A stretch of DNA of 64,000 nucleotides, from the NCBI RefSeq assembly GCF_900100315.1, contig NZ_FNFF01000004.1, forward strand, positions 124,001 through 188,000, in the 5' to 3' direction. This DNA comes from Streptomyces indicus. GTDB lineage: Bacteria > Actinomycetota > Actinomycetes > Streptomycetales > Streptomycetaceae. Below are positions 26,014 to 33,001 of this stretch, in pieces. The translations under genes were made by a program, and so were the position numbers. Numbering within the stretch: position 1 is the stretch's first letter; every line of letters starts with the position of its first letter. Below the pieces are notes generated by a model. It saw only the letters and a program-made list of their open reading frames with translations, did no database searches and was not told where the DNA came from.

Positions 26014-26744
26014 CCGCGAGCCCTCGCCTCGTACGGCCGGGGCACCCGCCGCCCGGCCTCGTACGCGAAGAGCCCCAGCCACACCGCGATCAGCAGCACC
26101 TGCGAGCGCTGCCCGAGGCCGAGCAGCCAGGTGCCCTTGCCCGCCTGGAAGGCCGCGACCGAGGCCAGCGTCCAGACGGTGACGCCCAGTTCGGCCGCCA
26201 CGAGCCAGGGGCCGACCCGGGCGAGCAGCGGCCACCGGCCGTAGCGGCGGGCCGCCACGGTCAGGGCGACGATGCCGATGAGCGCGCCGCACACCGCCAC
26301 CGAACTGCTCACCGCGTGCGCCGCGTGCGTGGCCGGCACCAGACCGGCCGTCTCGCGCGCCGCGCACTCCGGGTCGGCCGTCGGCGTGCAGCTCAGCGGC
26401 AGCCGCGAGTCGACCGCGGTGGCCGCGCCGAAGAGCGCGAGCCCCGCCCAGCCGGCCGTGGTCCACCGTCCGCGCGGGCGGTCGCGCAGCAGACCCCACA
26501 CCGCGCCGGCCAGGACGAGCAGTCCCGCCGCCAGGTCGGTGGTCCGGAAGAGGCCGCCGAGCGGTTCGCTCTGCGCGGCGAGTTCGCTGACGTAGGTCCG
26601 TATCGGATCGAGGCCCGTGGAGACCACCACCTCGATGACCCACGCGGTGTACGCGAGCGCGCCCAGCGCGAGCAGCACGGCGGCGGGCCGCAGGCCGCGG
26701 GGGGAGGAAGGGCTCATCACTGCACACACCACCGGGAGGGACAT
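26010..26744 (-). CDS. DUF998-type integral membrane protein
   Basis: A protein of up to 244 residues with six or seven membrane segments. ATG 26744 opens the frame; ATG 26717 (MSPSSPRGLRPAAVLLALGA) fits the first membrane helix better and is a serious alternative. The pattern GLDPIRTYVSELAAQSEPLG after helix 1, then RTTDLAAGLLVLAGAVW and a His-containing helix ATHAAHAVSSSVAV, is typical of the DUF998 family. Function unknown. It lies 36 bp after the permease gene and overlaps the hydrolase by four bases, so permease, DUF998 protein, hydrolase and DUF5990 protein may form one operon. Confidence 0.8.
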   Translation of the reverse strand: MSLPVVCAVMSPSSPRGLRPAAVLLALGALAYTAWVIEVVVSTGLDPIRTYVSELAAQSEPLGGLFRTTDLAAGLLVLAGAVWGLLRDRPRGRWTTAGWAGLALFGAATAVDSRLPLSCTPTADPECAARETAGLVPATHAAHAVSSSVAVCGALIGIVALTVAARRYGRWPLLARVGPWLVAAELGVTVWTLASVAAFQAGKGTWLLGLGQRSQVLLIAVWLGLFAYEAGRRVPRPYEARARG

Positions 26745-26780
26745 AGTGGTCCAAACCCTACGCGCCTCGGTCCGCGGCCT

Positions 26781-28232
26781 TCACTCCACGGGTGCCCGCG
26801 CACCCTGGTACTCGGGGTGCACCCAGCTCGGCTTGCGGAACTTCAGGAACGCCAGCGGGATGACGACGCCCAGGATGAGCAGTCCGCCGCCGACGATCAG
26901 CAGATAGCGCCACAGCGGCCCGTCGCCGAACTGGTCCGGCGGCACGAAGCCGATCACCATCGCGCAGGCCGAGGCGATGAACCCGACTCCCGCGACCAGC
27001 GTCACGGCCGGCACCACGAAGCCGCGCGGCCGGTCCGGCTGGGTCTTCCGCAGCTTGATCACGGCCACGAACATCAGCAGATACGCGATCAGATAGATCT
27101 GGACGGTGATCACCGAGAACATCCAGTACGCGGAGGACACGTCCGAACTGAACGCGTACAGCACACCGATCAGGGTGGTGATCACACCCTGGGCGATCAT
27201 GATGTTCTGCGGGACGCCGTGGGAGTTGAGCTTCTGCAGGAACGGCGGCAGATAGCCCTCCTGCCGCGAGAGCTGGACGAGACCCTTCGCGGGGCCCGCG
27301 AGCCAGGTCAGCATGCCGCCAAGCGCGGCCATCACCACCATGATCCCGACGATCTTCGTCAGCCAGGCCACCCCGAAGTGGTCGAAGAAGGCGTGGAAGG
27401 CCTGCATCAGACCGGCGGTGAGGCTGGTGTTCTCGGCCGGCAGCACCCAGCTGATCGCGAGCGCCGGAAGGATGAAGATCAGCAGCACAAGGCCGGTGGC
27501 CAGGAAGATCGAGCGCGGGTACTCCGAACGCGGCTCGCGCAGGCTGGAGACGTGCACGCCGTTCATCTCCATGCCCGCGTAGGACAGGAAGTTGTTGACG
27601 ATCAGGACCAGGCTGGCCAGGCCCGTCCACGGCGGCAGCCAGTGGTCGGCGCTCATCGGCGCCTCGGACGGGTTGCCCTGCGCGAGGAAGACGATGCCGA
27701 GCACGACGAGCACGACGCCCGGGATCAGGGTGCCGATGATCAGGCCGAAGCTGGAGAGCCCGGCCACCGTCTTGGTGCCGCGCGAGGTGATCCAGACGCC
27801 GGTCCAGTAGATGACGACGATGACGATCGCGACGTACAGGCCGTTCTCGGCGAGGCTCGGGTGGATGACGTACGCGAAGGTCGAGGCCACATACGCGAGC
27901 AGGCTCGGGTAGTACGCGATGGTCATGGCGAACTGGCACCACACCGCGAGGAACCCGAGCGGCTTGCCGAGCGCCTCGCTCACCCACCGGTAGATGCCGC
28001 CGGTCCAGCCCGAGGCCAGCTCCGCGCCGACGAGGGCGGTGGGCAGCAGGAAGACGATCGCGGGCAGCAGGTAGAGGAAGATCGCGGCGAGGCCGTAGAT
28101 CGCCATGGAGGGCGAGGGGCGCAGGCTCGCCACGGAGGCGGTGGTCATCAGGGCGAGCGTCACCCAGGAGATGAACTGCCTCTTGGTGCCGTCGTCGCCG
28201 AGCTGTTCCCCGGCCTCGTCGGTGGTCGTCAT
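26781..28232 (-). CDS. APC-superfamily amino acid permease
   Basis: A 483-residue, twelve-helix transporter. The first helix region is RQFISWVTLALMTTASVASL, and the APC loop GAELASGWTGGIYRWVSEAL carries the consensus GGIYRWV segment. NFLSYAGMEMNGVHVSSLRE matches the glutamate/GABA antiporter branch, so acidic or GABA-like amino acids are the likeliest substrates. The position near glnA2 could tie it to nitrogen nutrition, but the genes are separated by DUF305 and DUF3105 genes and are on opposite strands. ATG 28232 has no very strong ribosome site. It heads the run that continues to 24617. Confidence 0.88.
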   Translation of the reverse strand: MTTTDEAGEQLGDDGTKRQFISWVTLALMTTASVASLRPSPSMAIYGLAAIFLYLLPAIVFLLPTALVGAELASGWTGGIYRWVSEALGKPLGFLAVWCQFAMTIAYYPSLLAYVASTFAYVIHPSLAENGLYVAIVIVVIYWTGVWITSRGTKTVAGLSSFGLIIGTLIPGVVLVVLGIVFLAQGNPSEAPMSADHWLPPWTGLASLVLIVNNFLSYAGMEMNGVHVSSLREPRSEYPRSIFLATGLVLLIFILPALAISWVLPAENTSLTAGLMQAFHAFFDHFGVAWLTKIVGIMVVMAALGGMLTWLAGPAKGLVQLSRQEGYLPPFLQKLNSHGVPQNIMIAQGVITTLIGVLYAFSSDVSSAYWMFSVITVQIYLIAYLLMFVAVIKLRKTQPDRPRGFVVPAVTLVAGVGFIASACAMVIGFVPPDQFGDGPLWRYLLIVGGGLLILGVVIPLAFLKFRKPSWVHPEYQGARAPVE

Positions 28233-28317
28233 GCGGCCATGATCAATCCGATACGGGCGCTCCGCATGCGGAGCCGTACCGCACCCGGGCCCGTGCCTCC
28301 GCCGGGGGTGGCCGCGG

Positions 28318-28953
28318 TCAGCGGGCCTTCGCGCCCCGCTCCTTCAGGAGGTCGGCCATCAGGTCGATCTCCGACTCCTGCGCGTCCACCATCCCCTGCG
28401 CGAGCCGCTTCTCCACGCCCACCGTGCAGCGGTCCACACAGCCCTGGGCCATGTGCACCCCGCCCTTGTGGTGGTCGGTCATCAGCTGGAGGTAGAAGAT
28501 CTCGGCTTCCTTGCCGCTGAGCCTGCCGAGCCGTGCCAGCTCGGACTTCGTCGCCATGCCCGGCATCAGGGCACCGTCGTGGCCGGGCGCCGGCGAGGCC
28601 GGCATCTCCATCCAGCCCATCGGGGCCTTGCCGTCCGCGATCGGCAGACCCCACAGGTTGAGCCAGCCGAGCAGCATGCCGCGCTGGTTGGCCTGGGTGT
28701 TGGCGATGTCGTACGCGAGGCGGCGGATGTCCTCGTCCTCGGTGCGGTCGCGCACGATGAAGGACATCTCGACGGCCTGCTGGTGGTGCACGGCCATGTC
28801 CCGCGCGAACCCCGCGTCCGCGGAGTCGGTCGAGGGGGTGGCCGCGGCGGCCGGGGGCTTCTCGTCCTGCCCGTCCGCGAGCGCGAGGGTCATGCCCCCG
28901 CCGCCCGCGAGCAGCACGGCCGCGGCGATGCCCAGCCAGGTTGCGCGCTTCAC
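28318..28953 (-). CDS. Secreted DUF305-family protein
   Basis: About 211 residues from GTG 28953; a TTG at 28974 opens the frame but lacks a ribosome site. A signal anchor (WLGIAAAVLLAGGGGMTLAL) precedes two copies of the DUF305 helical motif: AGFARDMAVHHQQAVEMSFI near the front and YLQLMTDHHKGGVHMAQ near the back, each with the HH-xx-A-xxM signature. DUF305 proteins are ferritin-like helical bundles, and some members bind copper through these His/Met residues; metal binding here is inferred. It follows the DUF3105 gene on the same strand, separated by a hairpin. Confidence 0.87.
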   Translation of the reverse strand: MKRATWLGIAAAVLLAGGGGMTLALADGQDEKPPAAAATPSTDSADAGFARDMAVHHQQAVEMSFIVRDRTEDEDIRRLAYDIANTQANQRGMLLGWLNLWGLPIADGKAPMGWMEMPASPAPGHDGALMPGMATKSELARLGRLSGKEAEIFYLQLMTDHHKGGVHMAQGCVDRCTVGVEKRLAQGMVDAQESEIDLMADLLKERGAKAR

Positions 28954-28989
28954 AGCAACAGTCCGTTTCCTCAAGGCAGTTGGTCCCCC

Positions 28990-29017
28990 GGGGCCGCTCT
29001 CCCGTGAGCGCGGCCCC
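28990..29017 (-). terminator. Hairpin after the DUF3105 gene
   Basis: GGGGCCGC (28990-28997) pairs with GCGGCCCC (29010-29017) around a 12-base loop that can pair further. It lies 21 bp past the DUF3105 stop and before the DUF305 start, so it may separate or attenuate the two units. Confidence 0.6.
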
Positions 29018-29037
29018 GGATGCAGGGTACTGCGCGC

Positions 29038-29700
29038 CTACTGCGCGATGCCGTTGGTGCAGGCGGCGCCCGGCTCGGGGGTCTGCTCGCCCTGCACGTA
29101 CTTGGCGAAGAAGCTCTCCACGCGCTTGTCCTTGGCGCTGTCCACCGTGACCTGCTTGCCCCAGGCGGTCAGCATGAGCGCGCCCTTCTGGCCCTCCACC
29201 GGGCTCATCAGGGAGTACGGGGTGGCCTTGACCTTCTCCTGGAGCGCCTTGATGTCGGCGTCCTTGGCCTGCTTGTTGTACGTGACCCAGACGGCGCCGT
29301 GCTCCAGGGAGTGCACCGCGTGCTTGTCCGGGATCGCCTTCTCGTAGACGTCGCCGTTGCAGTTCATCCAGGCCTGGTCGTGGTCGCCGCCGACCGGGGG
29401 CGTCTGCGGGTACGTCACCGGAGTCGTGACGTGGTTGCGGCCCAGCTTCTTGGCGTCGAACTCCTGAAGGCCCGCGATGTCGGCGTTCTTGGCCGCCTCG
29501 ACCTTGGCGTCCTCTTTGTCCTGCTTGTTCTGCTCGTTGATGAACAGATACGAGCCGAAGCCGACCAGACCCACCACTATGACGGTGCTGATACCGATGG
29601 TGAGCAGCCGGTTGCGGCGCTCGCGGGCCTGTTCGGCGCGGCGCATCTCCTCTATACGGGCCCGGCGGTCGGCGGAGGAGTTCTTGCGGGCGGAACCCAT
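29038..29700 (-). CDS. DUF3105-family membrane-anchored protein
   Basis: A 220-residue protein: a basic cytoplasmic coil (RRARIEEMRRAEQARERRNR), one membrane helix (LLTIGISTVIVVGLVGFGSY), then an external domain. The external domain carries the DUF3105 signature: HVTTPVTYPQTPPVGGDHD, MNCNGDVYE, HSLEHGAVWVTYN, and a C-terminal ACTNGI, giving two Cys that could form a disulphide and several conserved His. Function is unknown; DUF3105 genes are often next to DUF305 genes, as here, suggesting a shared envelope or metal role. It diverges from glnA2 over about 200 bp. Confidence 0.87.
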   Translation of the reverse strand: MGSARKNSSADRRARIEEMRRAEQARERRNRLLTIGISTVIVVGLVGFGSYLFINEQNKQDKEDAKVEAAKNADIAGLQEFDAKKLGRNHVTTPVTYPQTPPVGGDHDQAWMNCNGDVYEKAIPDKHAVHSLEHGAVWVTYNKQAKDADIKALQEKVKATPYSLMSPVEGQKGALMLTAWGKQVTVDSAKDKRVESFFAKYVQGEQTPEPGAACTNGIAQ

Positions 29701-29903
29701 GCTCGTGTGTCCGTTCTCCAGTGGCAGGCGGGGTAGCTGATGTTATAGGCGGCCTGGCGCCACGTCAGCCGCCCCCGAGGCCCGGATGGACCGGGCCGGT
29801 TTGCAACGTGTTCGAAACCGTGTGGTGGGATGCTCAAGTGACCCCGGGCAGATGAGGCACGTTCCGGTGGTCGGCCGGCCGCGAGGATGGGTGGAAAGTC
29901 GCA

Positions 29904-31265
29904 ATGGACAAGCAGCAGGAATTCGTGCTCCGCACCCTCGAGGAGCGCGACATCCGGTTCGTACGCCTGTGGTTCACGGATGTCCTCGGCTTCCTGAAGT
30001 CGGTGGCCGTGGCCCCGGCCGAACTGGAGCAGGCCTTCGACGAGGGCATCGGCTTCGACGGCTCCGCGATCGAGGGCTTCGCCCGGGTCTACGAGTCCGA
30101 CATGATCGCCAAGCCGGACCCGGTGACCTTCCAGATCCTGCCGTGGCGCGCGGAGGCCCCCGGCACGGCCCGGATGTTCTGCGACATCCTGATGCCCGAC
30201 GGCTCCCCGTCCTTCGCGGACCCGCGCTATGTCCTCAAGCGCGCCCTCGCCAAGTCCTCCGACCTCGGGTTCACCTTCTACACCCACCCCGAGATCGAGT
30301 TCTTCCTCCTGAAGGACAAGCCGGTGGACGGCTCGCGCCCGACCCCCGCCGACAGCTCCGGCTACTTCGACCACACCCCGCAGAACGTCGGCATGGACTT
30401 CCGCCGCCAGGCGATCACGATGCTCGAATCCATGGGCATCTCGGTGGAGTTCAGCCACCACGAGGGTGCGCCCGGCCAGCAGGAGATCGACCTCCGCTAC
30501 GCCGACGCGCTCTCCACGGCGGACAACATCATGACCTTCCGCCTGGTCATGAAGCAGGTGGCCCTGGAGCAGGGCGTGCAGGCCACCTTCATGCCGAAGC
30601 CGTTCTCGGAGCACCCGGGCTCGGGCATGCACACCCACCTCTCGCTCTTCGAGGGCGACCGCAACGCGTTCTACGAGTCGGGCGCCGAGTACCAGCTGTC
30701 CAAGGTCGGCCGCTCCTTCATCGCGGGCCTGCTCAAGCACGCCGCCGAGATCTCGGCCGTCACCAACCAGTGGGTCAACTCGTACAAGCGCATCTGGGGC
30801 GGCTCGGAGCGCACCGCGGGCGCGGGCGGCGAGGCCCCCTCGTACATCTGCTGGGGCCACAACAACCGCTCGGCCCTGATCCGCGTCCCGATGTACAAGC
30901 CGGGCAAGATCGGCTCGGCCCGCGTCGAGGTCCGCTCGCTGGACTCCGGCTGCAACCCCTACCTCGCGTACGCCGTGCTCCTGGCCGCCGGCCTGAAGGG
31001 CATCGAGGAGGGCTACGAGCTCCCGCCGGGCGCGGACGACGACGTGTGGGCGCTGCGGGACGCGGAGCGCCGCGCGATGGGCATCGAGCCCCTGCCGCAG
31101 AACCTCGGTGAGGCGATCGCGCTGATGGAGCGCTCGGAACTGGTCGCCGAGACGCTCGGTGAGCACGTCTACGACTTCTTCCTCAGGAACAAGAAGCAGG
31201 AGTGGGAGGAGTACCGCAGCGAGGTGACGGCGTTCGAGCTGCGGAAGAACCTGCCGGTGCTGTAG
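29904..31265 (+). CDS. glnA2: Glutamine synthetase-like ligase GlnA2 (type I family)
   Basis: A 453-residue type I glutamine synthetase fold starting at ATG 29904 after GGAAAG. Core motifs are present: GFDGSAIEGFARVYESDM, HPEIEFFLL (metal Glu pair), HEGAPGQQEIDLRYADA, MHTHLSL and AYAVLLAAGLKGIEEGY. Two features depart from GlnA1: a Gly-rich insertion (GGSERTAGAGGEAPS, near residues 299-313) in the loop before WGHNNRSALIRVP, and no DLYDLPPEE-type adenylylation tyrosine segment, only GYELPPGADDD. The true substrate may therefore be ammonia plus glutamate, or a polyamine as proposed for some actinobacterial GlnA-like proteins. glnE, encoding the synthetase adenylyltransferase, is 1.7 kb downstream. 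Confidence 0.92.
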   Translation: MDKQQEFVLRTLEERDIRFVRLWFTDVLGFLKSVAVAPAELEQAFDEGIGFDGSAIEGFARVYESDMIAKPDPVTFQILPWRAEAPGTARMFCDILMPDGSPSFADPRYVLKRALAKSSDLGFTFYTHPEIEFFLLKDKPVDGSRPTPADSSGYFDHTPQNVGMDFRRQAITMLESMGISVEFSHHEGAPGQQEIDLRYADALSTADNIMTFRLVMKQVALEQGVQATFMPKPFSEHPGSGMHTHLSLFEGDRNAFYESGAEYQLSKVGRSFIAGLLKHAAEISAVTNQWVNSYKRIWGGSERTAGAGGEAPSYICWGHNNRSALIRVPMYKPGKIGSARVEVRSLDSGCNPYLAYAVLLAAGLKGIEEGYELPPGADDDVWALRDAERRAMGIEPLPQNLGEAIALMERSELVAETLGEHVYDFFLRNKKQEWEEYRSEVTAFELRKNLPVL

Positions 31266-31304
31266 GGGTTTGAGCACTCAGGCCGTGCAAGGCGGACTAC
31301 GGCA

Positions 31305-31682
31305 TCACGTGCTGCATGGCACCGGTGTCACCGCGTCGAACAGCGGCCAGGCGTCCACAGCCACCTCGCCCGCCTCGGGAAACCGTGCGCGGGCGAGGTG
31401 TGCGTCGAGGAGCGCCCTGACGGCGCCCGGCTCGTACAGGTTGAGACAGGCGCGGTCCGGCATGCGGACCGCCGCTCCCCGGTCGAAGAAGCAGTCGGCG
31501 ATGATCCGCTCCTCCGTGGGCCGGAACACCAGCCGCAGCCGGGCCCGGCTGCCCGGCCGCCACAGACTCACCGTGCTGCGGCACCCGCTGTACCCGCGTA
31601 CACGGTCGTGCCGGTGCGCGAAGCACCACGCATAGACCGTGTCACCGACCACGAGTCGGCGGATGCGTCGTCTGCTTGCCAT
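31305..31682 (-). CDS. Conserved hypothetical protein (125 aa)
   Basis: The frame from ATG 31682 encodes a basic, compact protein: RRIRRLVVGDTVYAWCFAHR, then GCRSTVSLWRPGSRARLRLV, FDRGAAVRMPDRACLNLYEP and ALLDAHLARARFPEAGEVAV. The alternating beta strands and the position-specific codon use support a real gene over the overlapping frames. I do not recognise a named family. It converges on glnA2 with a 39-bp gap and lies 81 bp after the VOC gene on the same strand. Confidence 0.7.
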   Translation of the reverse strand: MASRRRIRRLVVGDTVYAWCFAHRHDRVRGYSGCRSTVSLWRPGSRARLRLVFRPTEERIIADCFFDRGAAVRMPDRACLNLYEPGAVRALLDAHLARARFPEAGEVAVDAWPLFDAVTPVPCST

Positions 31683-31763
31683 GGCGGCACCCTAGGCTTC
31701 AGGGCCCGCCAAGGCCTCTGGATTTCCGGCGGCTCCTCGCTCCGACGGCAGGCCGGCGGGGGC

Positions 31764-32234
31764 TCAGCGCTCCGACAGCGGTGACGGGGCCTCCTGGAGG
31801 ACCCAGCCGTTGCCGTCCGGGTCCTTGAAGAAGGCGAAGGAGTTCCAGGTCTCGCCCTTGCCGGGCTCCCAGCCGTTCGCACCCACGTGCATGATCTCCG
31901 AGATGTCCACGCCGCGGCCGGACAGCTCCGCGTGGGCGGCCCGGATGTCCGTGACGCAGATCTGAAGGCCCTGGAGCGAGCCCGGCTCCATCGAGGTCTG
32001 GCCCGGGGCCGGCGGCATGCCCTCCTCCAGGGCGATCGAGCAGCGCGAGCCCGGCGGGGTGATCTGGATGATCCGGGTGGTGGGCGATGGGGGTGCCCCC
32101 TGCTCGAACGAAGTTGAGAGCTTGGGGGACTGCTGGTCGAGGTCGACCTTGAAGCCGCACCTGTCGGCGTAGAACTCCTTGGCGCGGTCGGCGTCGGAGA
32201 CCGGGACGACGACGACTTCGAGGGTGTATTCCAT
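31764..32234 (-). CDS. VOC-fold (glyoxalase-like) protein interrupted in frame by a dispersed repeat
   Basis: A 156-residue single-domain vicinal-oxygen-chelate protein from ATG 32234. The fold reads VVVVPVSDADRAKEFYADRC GF (with a space for length), RIIQITPPGSRCSIALEEG, LQICVTDIRAAHAELSGRGV and FFKDPDGNGWVLQE. Between VDLDQQ and TTRIIQ sits SPKLSTSFEQGAPPSP, encoded by the repeat at 32089-32129, which replaces the usual short loop between strands 2 and 3. The insertion keeps the frame, so the protein is probably still made. Substrate unknown. It forms a pair with the flavin-oxidase-family gene upstream, 19 bp away. Confidence 0.88.
   Translation of the reverse strand: MEYTLEVVVVPVSDADRAKEFYADRCGFKVDLDQQSPKLSTSFEQGAPPSPTTRIIQITPPGSRCSIALEEGMPPAPGQTSMEPGSLQGLQICVTDIRAAHAELSGRGVDISEIMHVGANGWEPGKGETWNSFAFFKDPDGNGWVLQEAPSPLSER
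32089..32129. repeat. Dispersed Streptomyces repeat element inside the VOC gene
   Basis: GGGGGTGCCCCCTGCTCGAA continues CGAAGTTGAGAGCTTGGGGG. I recall this roughly 40-bp sequence as a common small repeat scattered through Streptomyces genomes, mostly between genes, where it has short G/C-run inverted ends. Here it lies within the coding region and translates in frame on the minus strand as KLSTSFEQGAPP. A Ser-Pro dipeptide on each side hints at a short target duplication. Confidence 0.8.
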
Positions 32235-32253
32235 GGACTGCTCCCAGAGGTGG

Positions 32254-32781
32254 TCAGACGGACGCGGGCTGCGCCTCGAAGGTCCAGCGGGTCTGGCTGA
32301 ACGGCTCCCCCTTGCCGAAGCCGAGGACCTTGCGCGGGGCGACCTCGAACACCAGGGCCTTGCCCGGACCGTGCTCGAAGTAGCCGTCCCGCACGTCGAA
32401 GTGCCAGAAACTGCCGTACTTGCATTCCCAGGCGGCCGCGAGCGTGTGCAGGCGGGCGTCGTCCGTGACGCGCACCGCCTCGCCCTCGACCACCAGGTCG
32501 AAGCCCTTGTCCCAGGTGTTGGTGCCGGTGGTGAGGATCAGGTGGGGGTTGACCGCAAGGTTCAGCGCCTTGCGTTCGGCGGGGCCCGTGCAGAAGTGGA
32601 GCTTGCCGTCGCGCCAGACCGCGGGCAGCGGGGTGACATGCGGCCGGCCGTCCGGGCGTACGGTCGAGATCCAGAACAGCTCCGCCTCGACGAGGATCGC
32701 CTCGGCCCGCTCCCACGGGACGGCCGTCGCGCTCTCGTCGCTGTAGCGCGCGTCCAGTTCGGTGCGGGGTGCTTGCGGCAT
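32254..32781 (-). CDS. Pyridoxamine 5'-phosphate oxidase-family flavin-binding protein
   Basis: A 175-residue split-barrel protein from ATG 32781. The segment AILVEAELFWISTVRPDGRP followed by VTPLPAVWRDGKLHFCTG and ALNLAVNPHLILTTG is typical of the PPOX-like superfamily that binds FMN, haem or F420. The central GEAVRVTDDARLHTLAAAW and the C-terminal FEVAPRKVLGFGKGEPFSQT RW (space for length) match actinobacterial members, several of which use F420. Exact chemistry cannot be called. It is likely co-transcribed with the VOC gene and diverges from glnE over 220 bp. Confidence 0.85.
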   Translation of the reverse strand: MPQAPRTELDARYSDESATAVPWERAEAILVEAELFWISTVRPDGRPHVTPLPAVWRDGKLHFCTGPAERKALNLAVNPHLILTTGTNTWDKGFDLVVEGEAVRVTDDARLHTLAAAWECKYGSFWHFDVRDGYFEHGPGKALVFEVAPRKVLGFGKGEPFSQTRWTFEAQPASV

Positions 32782-32833
32782 GGTGCCTCCTGGATCCGAT
32801 GGTGCCTGCGCAGAGGTGACTGCGCGCGGGGGT

Positions 32834-32950
32834 GGAACTCATCGGTGCCGGGGGCGGAACTCATCGGTGCCTGGGCGGCGGAACGCACGGCTCCCGCGAG
32901 GAGGCGGCCGGGGCGGGTCACAACGCGGGCCGGGGCGGGTCACAACGCGG
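32834..32950. repeat. Two pairs of 22-bp direct repeats upstream of glnE
   Basis: GGAACTCATCGGTGCC occurs at 32834 and 32856, and GCCGGGGCGGGTCACAACGC at 32907 and 32929; both pairs have a 22-bp period. GlnR boxes in actinobacteria have the same 22-bp architecture (gTnAc, six bases, GaAAc, six bases); GTCAC at 32917/32939 and GGAAC at 32834/32856 resemble its half-sites, although most boxes here are incomplete. TAGGCT at 32961 with GTCACA 16 bp upstream may be the glnE promoter. Confidence 0.55.
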
Positions 32951-33001
32951 GCGGAAAGACTAGGCTCGACCCCGGACCTTGATCGACGGAAGGGGCCGCA
33001 G

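Noticed and set aside
25072..26754. One 560-codon fusion of membrane and hydrolase sequence
   Set aside because: Before 26013 this frame is the wrong frame of the DUF998 gene; the hydrolase begins at 26013 or 25971.
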